From NCBI RefSeq assembly GCF_036345915.1, contig NZ_CP107785.1:5518001-5582000 (forward strand): a stretch of 64,000 nucleotides of DNA. The letters are read 5' to 3'. The DNA comes from Nocardia sp. NBC_00565. GTDB lineage: Bacteria > Actinomycetota > Actinomycetes > Mycobacteriales > Mycobacteriaceae. Under the pieces are notes generated by a model. The model saw nothing but the letters and a program-made list of their open reading frames with translations. It had not been told where the DNA came from and searched no databases. Position numbers and translations under genes: made by a program. Positions 59,577 through 64,000 of this stretch are shown here, piece by piece. Position 1 is the first letter of the stretch; each line of letters starts with the position of its first letter.

Positions 59577-60028
59577 CAACGGCGTCGAACCTTCCCTTGG
59601 GGCAGTACGCAACTGGGTCGGTTCCGCGACCCGGCAAGCGAACCAGAACTCGTCGCGTTCGATACTCCACCAGCTAAAACCCGCGTGGCGCTACCGTCGC
59701 TCGGATGACCTCACCAAAGTCACCGACTGCTACGTGCGCAACTCGATCGGGGAGACCGTGTTCGCGAACTACTACACGGGCTTCCCGGTCGCGTGCATCG
59801 ACGATGGTCATGTGTCGGCGTGGAGCAGCCGGATCACCTGAGCCACACGCCTTCTCACCGCACCCGACCACACGGTGGCGAGCCATAGCGCACCGACTTC
59901 ATCAGGTGAGCTTCACCGCGCCCATAGCGCCCTCGTCGCCGATCAGCGTAGGCGTCTCGATACCGCGGGGTAACCTCGTCGCCGTTGATAGACTGCGGCC
60001 CAACTGGATTGCGGAGGGACACACAGTC
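59577..60028. other. 450-bp gap containing a coding remnant
   Basis: No intact gene. It contains the remnant at 59650-59900. The last 120 bp before ATG 60029 include GGAGGG at 60012-60017 and form the 5' region of the small helical protein. Confidence 0.55.
59650..59900 (+). pseudogene. Remnant of an unidentified coding sequence with in-frame stop
   Basis: One plus-strand frame reads like protein: WRYRRSDDLTKVTDCYVRNS, then ETVFANYYTGFPVACIDDGH and SAWSSRIT. It is broken by TGA at 59839-59841 where GGA would continue the reading, and runs on as ATRLLTAPDHTVASHS. The conserved-looking aromatic pairs and the even composition argue for a former gene, but I cannot name it. No start or upstream part remains. 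Confidence 0.4.
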
Positions 60029-60403
60029 ATGGAACCGATCACGATCGGGCTTGCTGCAGCGGCGCTACTGGCTACGAAGTTCGGCGAGGGGATGGCCCAG
60101 AACGCTGGTGAAAGCGTCTGGGGTGCAGTCAAAGCTGTTTTGGCCAAGAAGTTTCATGCTGACGATGAGGTGACTCAGATGCTGGAATCAGCCGAAATTA
60201 CGCCAAGTAGGGAGAATCTGACAATACTCACGCAGCGGATCGTCGATGCCTCGAGTACCGACGAACAGTTCCGGGACGAGTTGGCCGAGCTCCTCAGCAA
60301 GGTTCCTCACAACTCGCTGACGAACATCAGCGCACAGGCCTATGACAATGCGAAGCAGGCCATCATCACCGGAGGTACATCGATCGGAACGCTGAACCTC
60401 TGA
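60029..60403 (+). CDS. Small helical protein with C-terminal amyloid-like motif (Bell-domain-like)
   Basis: 124 aa. Residues 1-40 are hydrophobic/amphipathic (MEPITIGLAAAALLATKFGE, then GESVWGAVKAVLAKKF) and 50-92 are further helices, resembling the N-terminal Bell or HeLo-like domains of effector proteins linked to bacterial NLRs. The last 18 residues, N107-L124 (NAKQAIITGGTSIGTLNL), form a short Gly/hydrophobic motif. The next protein's N-terminus (residues 12-29, HAVQIHVDGDGHVGALHI) aligns with it: A, Q, G, G and L identical, several I/V exchanges. ATG 60029 has GGAGGG 11 bases before it. It precedes the fusion gene by 10 bp. Candidate membrane-acting effector; inferred. Confidence 0.65.
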   Translation: MEPITIGLAAAALLATKFGEGMAQNAGESVWGAVKAVLAKKFHADDEVTQMLESAEITPSRENLTILTQRIVDASSTDEQFRDELAELLSKVPHNSLTNISAQAYDNAKQAIITGGTSIGTLNL

Positions 60404-60413
60404 TGTACAACTC

Positions 60414-63400
60414 GTGAGCGCTGATCGCACCTTCCGCGCCACTGACCATGCCGTACAGATACATGTGGACGGCGATGGGCATGTGGGTGCTCTCCACATA
60501 AGCTCGCACCGCGGGGCTGTCATACCAACCGTCGGTCGGTTTGTCGTCGGTGAAATCCCGCGTGAGCCTGTGGCGTTCGTCCGTCGTGAGACTATCCGTC
60601 TACTTGAGGAGCATCTCGAAGGATCGCCCCGGGCGCTGGTTGCTGCTCTGGCCGGAATGCGTGGAATTGGCAAGACGCACGTAGCTGCAGCGCATGCGCG
60701 GCAAGTGCAAGAACGTGGGGGGTCGGTGTTATGGATAAATGCTGCTACTGCCCGGGACATCTTGGCAGGGCTGTCGCGGGCCGCTGTGCTTCTCGGTATA
60801 TCCGAGCTTGACGGCGACCTAGAGAAAACCCTCGACCAGCTCTGGAATTGCATTGCTCAACTTCCCGATCCAAAGCTCGTCGTATTTGACAATGCTCAGG
60901 ATCCGGATCTTGTCCATCGGCATCTTCCTCGCGATCCCAACACTCGCGTTGTCATTACAAGCACCGATCATCGATTCCATGAATTGGCGCCGCTGATCCC
61001 TGTTGATGTGTATACCCGCGAAGAATCGATCGAATACCTTAATCAACGCACCGCCATAAAAGACCAGCCGGGCGCCAGCGCGGTGGCCGAAGAACTTGGG
61101 AATCTGCCACTCGCTATAGCTGCGGCAGCATCGGTCATTAGAAATGATCACTTTACCTACGATGAGTATCTTCAGCTGCTGCGCCAGCCGAACTCCCTGG
61201 ACGAAGCGTTGAAGAAGGCTGCCGGCCAGCATTATCCCGATGCCGTTACTGTGGCCTTGCAGCTCAACCTCGATACTGTTCGTGCACAGAGCATCGACGG
61301 CGGGGCGACAGTGGTCCTCGGCGTTGTCGCTGCACTCGATTCGAACGGTGCTGCGACAGAGTTGCTTGCACGCCTTGCGATTACATCTGTCAAGAGTGTC
61401 ATCTCGCAGTGCGTCAACTCATCGGCGCTTACCTTCTCACGCGATGAACACTCGGTCACGATGCACAGTTTGTTCCGACGGATGGTCCAGAGGGATGCCG
61501 AACGATCCGGCCTTGTTCCTACGATCGCAACCTTTGCACATGACATCCTGCAGCCTGAACTGATTGGAAATTCTGGGGAGGTATGGAAACGAAGGATCGG
61601 TGTATCAATTGCAGCATCCCACGTAGAATCGCTTTGGTCTTGGGCAAATTCCCATATGTCCCACGCCGACAACGGCAATATCCTGAGATTGCTTCTCCAC
61701 CAGAGAGCATGTACCGTATCTCAACTTACTGCTATTGCTGAATTAACCGAGGCAATTCGAATTGGCTCGATGCTTCTATCTGATTATGTGCGAGTACTTG
61801 GACCAGAGCATCCAGACACGCTCGCCTCTCGAGAAAATTTGGCTACCACGTATCGACTGGCCGGTCGAGTCGACGATGCGATTGAACTACTTGAGCGGGC
61901 AGTCGCAGATAAAGAGCGGATTCTTGGTCTCGGGCACCCGGACATATTGACACCTCGCAGCGATCTAGCTCTCGCGTATGAATCTGCCGGTCGGCTTAGT
62001 GAAGCTACTCTACTGCTTGAACAGACCCTCATTGAGAATGAGAGCGTTCTCGGACCGGAAGATCCCGAAACATTAAGAGTGCGAGGTGACCTCGCATTCA
62101 CCTACCGATCGGCGGGCCGATTGCCCGAAGCCATACGATTGTTCGAGCAGACGGTCACTGAGAACGAACGTGTTTTTGGATCAGACGACCCTGAAACGCT
62201 CGCCACGCGTGACAACCTCGCGGGTGCCTATGAATTGGCCGGGCGAACCGCTGAATCTATCCGTCTCTTCAAACAAACTCTTGCGGACCGTCACCGTGTA
62301 CTTGGTTCCGATCACCCGCATACGCTGATGTCGCGTCATAACCTCGCGTACGCTTATCGATCCGCGGGGAAGTTCGATGACGCCATCGAAAATTTCGAGC
62401 GTACTCTTGCCGATCAGGAACAATTGCTCGGTGCTGACCATCTGCACGCGCTTATGTCTCGCCAGCACCTTGCCGATGCCTACTTCTCCGCAGGCCGTCT
62501 TCACGACGCGATAACTCACTATCGGCGATCAATCGCGGACTGTGAGCGGCTGCTTGGGTCCGACCACTCGGATACACTCCACCTTCGGAGACGTCTCGCT
62601 AAGGCGCTTGGCGCAGGCCCGAACCTAGCGAGTTCTCTAGCAGAGGTTTTCGGCGCCCTTTCATGGGAGCCGGAAGCTGGTATGAACGTATCGACGGAGA
62701 ATAGCGGCCGTGAGTCTCTGGAAGAGCTGATAATTCCGAGCCTGTTAAGAGCGTCGATCCGTCGGCTTAACCCATATCTTCCTACCCACGTTGCCGACAG
62801 CGTCCTGGATTTAATTCTGACCCCTCGATCACAAGATCTCGCAACCGAAAATGCTCGAATTCACGATTATCTCGTAAATGGAATTCGTGAAACTACCTAT
62901 TTCGATGAATTTGGTATTGAGCGCAGTCCAACGGTGCATATAGTGGATAGGTTAGACATAAAATCGAATAGCTTCCTCGCCTTGCGTGAGGTCGTTGTGC
63001 AGAGCCAAGAGGGAATCTATACACTAGATGCTGTCTTATATGTAAATGGGATTCCTTTGGCGGTGGTGGAAATGAAGAAATCTGCAGCCACCGATTCGTC
63101 CGTAGAGTCCGCATATTCACAGCTCCAGCACTATCTCGAATGCGCTCCGCCGACTTTTCGGTTCAGTATGATGTTTTTGGTTTCCGACGGTGTACAGGCC
63201 CGTTACGGAACAGCCGGTTCACCTTATAGTAGGTTTGCGTCGTGGAACGTTGACGATGTTGGTCGTCCAATTTCTCAGCCCGGCACCGCTTGGGATGACT
63301 CCGAGTTGAGCCTCGCTTTGCGAGGGATCTTCGACAAGCATCGTCTTATCGATCTGATTTGTAGCTTTTCAATTGCTGATAGAGGAGGTGGTGGCCAGCC

Positions 63401-64000
63401 GTCCCGTATCGCTCGACCTCATCAGTACTTTGCAGTATTGAATGCGATTAATCGAACCGTGGAGGCGATGTCTAATGATGGCAGGGCGGGCGTAGTTTGG
63501 CACACTCCAGGTTCTGGTATTTCAACGACAATAGAGATGTTTGTAAATCAGGCGCTTAGAAATCCAGCGCTAGCGGCGCCCACGGTAGTCGTAATCAATG
63601 ACCGTTCCATACTCAGTGATCAGCTGTTTAAAATCTTCCTAGATGACAATCTTATTCCAGATATGCCGATGCAGGTATCTACGCGACAAGAATTACGGAC
63701 TGAACTGACGAATCGTCGCGTGGGTGGGGTGCTCTTTACTACGCTGCAGAAATTCAGTCGTACTGAAGACGAGATTCGGGCTGGACTTGCACATCCGCTC
63801 CTTTCTGATCGAAAAGATATCATTGTAGTCGCTAACGAGGGTCACCGCAGTCATAGCAACGAATTGTATGGGTATGCGCGCCATCTGCGAGACGCCCTAC
63901 CGAATGCGACGATGATCGCCTTCACTGGGACTCCTGTTAATCAAAATGACAGGGATACGCGGGCAGTGTTTGGTGAATATATCGACATCTACGATATCGG
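60414..64000 (+). CDS. NB-ARC-TPR-HsdR-like fusion with inactivated helicase (3' end cut by window)
   Basis: About 1,195 aa visible, open to the window edge. Order: N-terminal motif (12-29); STAND/NB-ARC NTPase with Walker A GMRGIGKT (81-88) and VVFDNAQDPD; about 270 residues of kinesin-light-chain-type TPRs (about 461-733; unit LGxxHPxTL..R..LA..Y..AGR); then an HsdR N-terminal nuclease domain (about 770-950) with LDAVLYVNGIPLAVVEMKKS, i.e. Asp and ExK intact; then an SF2 helicase with WHTPGSGISTT (motif I Lys replaced by Ile), INDRSILSDQLF, FTTLQKFS, VVANEGHRS (motif II DEAH changed to NEGH) and FTGTPV. So ATP use by the helicase part is not expected. GTG 60414 has no clear ribosome site and follows the small protein's stop by 10 bases, so coupling is likely. 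Confidence 0.8.
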   Translation, partial: MSADRTFRATDHAVQIHVDGDGHVGALHISSHRGAVIPTVGRFVVGEIPREPVAFVRRETIRLLEEHLEGSPRALVAALAGMRGIGKTHVAAAHARQVQERGGSVLWINAATARDILAGLSRAAVLLGISELDGDLEKTLDQLWNCIAQLPDPKLVVFDNAQDPDLVHRHLPRDPNTRVVITSTDHRFHELAPLIPVDVYTREESIEYLNQRTAIKDQPGASAVAEELGNLPLAIAAAASVIRNDHFTYDEYLQLLRQPNSLDEALKKAAGQHYPDAVTVALQLNLDTVRAQSIDGGATVVLGVVAALDSNGAATELLARLAITSVKSVISQCVNSSALTFSRDEHSVTMHSLFRRMVQRDAERSGLVPTIATFAHDILQPELIGNSGEVWKRRIGVSIAASHVESLWSWANSHMSHADNGNILRLLLHQRACTVSQLTAIAELTEAIRIGSMLLSDYVRVLGPEHPDTLASRENLATTYRLAGRVDDAIELLERAVADKERILGLGHPDILTPRSDLALAYESAGRLSEATLLLEQTLIENESVLGPEDPETLRVRGDLAFTYRSAGRLPEAIRLFEQTVTENERVFGSDDPETLATRDNLAGAYELAGRTAESIRLFKQTLADRHRVLGSDHPHTLMSRHNLAYAYRSAGKFDDAIENFERTLADQEQLLGADHLHALMSRQHLADAYFSAGRLHDAITHYRRSIADCERLLGSDHSDTLHLRRRLAKALGAGPNLASSLAEVFGALSWEPEAGMNVSTENSGRESLEELIIPSLLRASIRRLNPYLPTHVADSVLDLILTPRSQDLATENARIHDYLVNGIRETTYFDEFGIERSPTVHIVDRLDIKSNSFLALREVVVQSQEGIYTLDAVLYVNGIPLAVVEMKKSAATDSSVESAYSQLQHYLECAPPTFRFSMMFLVSDGVQARYGTAGSPYSRFASWNVDDVGRPISQPGTAWDDSELSLALRGIFDKHRLIDLICSFSIADRGGGGQPSRIARPHQYFAVLNAINRTVEAMSNDGRAGVVWHTPGSGISTTIEMFVNQALRNPALAAPTVVVINDRSILSDQLFKIFLDDNLIPDMPMQVSTRQELRTELTNRRVGGVLFTTLQKFSRTEDEIRAGLAHPLLSDRKDIIVVANEGHRSHSNELYGYARHLRDALPNATMIAFTGTPVNQNDRDTRAVFGEYIDIYDI

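Noticed and set aside
60404..60416. Separate ATG start at 60404 for the fusion gene
   Set aside because: That ATG is out of frame and stops after four codons; GTG 60414 opens the long frame.

Overview
The window looks like a chromosome segment of a GC-rich mycolate actinomycete, most likely Nocardia or a close relative. The evidence is the mycobacterial-type AcpM-like carrier protein, a LivH-LivM-LivG fusion transporter, several actinobacterial P450s, GTG/TTG starts, and a very large single-gene peptide synthetase. All calls come from reading the sequence by eye; no database search was made.

Layout. 1-5.2 kb: LysR and ArsR-like regulators, a divergent phenolic-acid-decarboxylase-like protein, a SanA/YdcF-like membrane protein, a small secreted transglycosylase-like protein and two gene remnants. 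5.3-18.4 kb: a mostly leftward uptake and modification cluster. It has a four-component LivK-type ABC importer (with a permease-permease-ATPase fusion), a P450, an EhpF-like carboxylate-AMP ligase overlapping an EhpG/LuxC-like acyl reductase, a MetE/UROD-like zinc protein, an AraC regulator, a P450 lacking the ExxR motif, and a short ROK-like protein. An identical 17-bp element lies upstream of both the transporter and the P450. 18.8-21.4 kb: an arsenic operon (two ArsR regulators with different cysteine layouts, an ArsI/CadI-type protein, an aquaporin and ArsC) with no ACR3/ArsB pump in view. 21.7-40.2 kb: a P450 and a 5,712-residue, four-module NRPS with C-(half C)-A-T / C-A-T-E / C-A-T-E / C-A-T-TE architecture and an EntF-like first condensation domain.

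40.9-48.6 kb: housekeeping and small regulatory genes (an SDR, a probably leaderless HTH gene under two palindromes, an orphan PEP-utilizer swivel domain, MerR, ACP, SRPBCC), a lipoprotein, and a two-gene phage-like cell-wall lysis pair. 48.6-53 kb: a decayed accessory zone with a frameshifted GyrB-like ATPase, a methyltransferase, a replication-relaxation protein and a long hairpin.

53-64 kb looks like a defence island. A HEPN-like protein is divergent from a 1,684-residue STAND ATPase whose N-terminus resembles the Cap4/DUF4297 nuclease type. Then come a small helical protein and a gene that runs off the window end. That last gene fuses an NB-ARC-type NTPase, TPR repeats, and a type I restriction HsdR-like nuclease plus helicase whose motif I lysine and motif II aspartate are both lost. 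The C-terminus of the small protein and the N-terminus of the fusion share an 18-residue pattern that looks like a paired bacterial amyloid signalling motif. This is the most novel part of the window. The final 2.5 kb is visibly poorer in G+C than the rest, consistent with acquisition by transfer.
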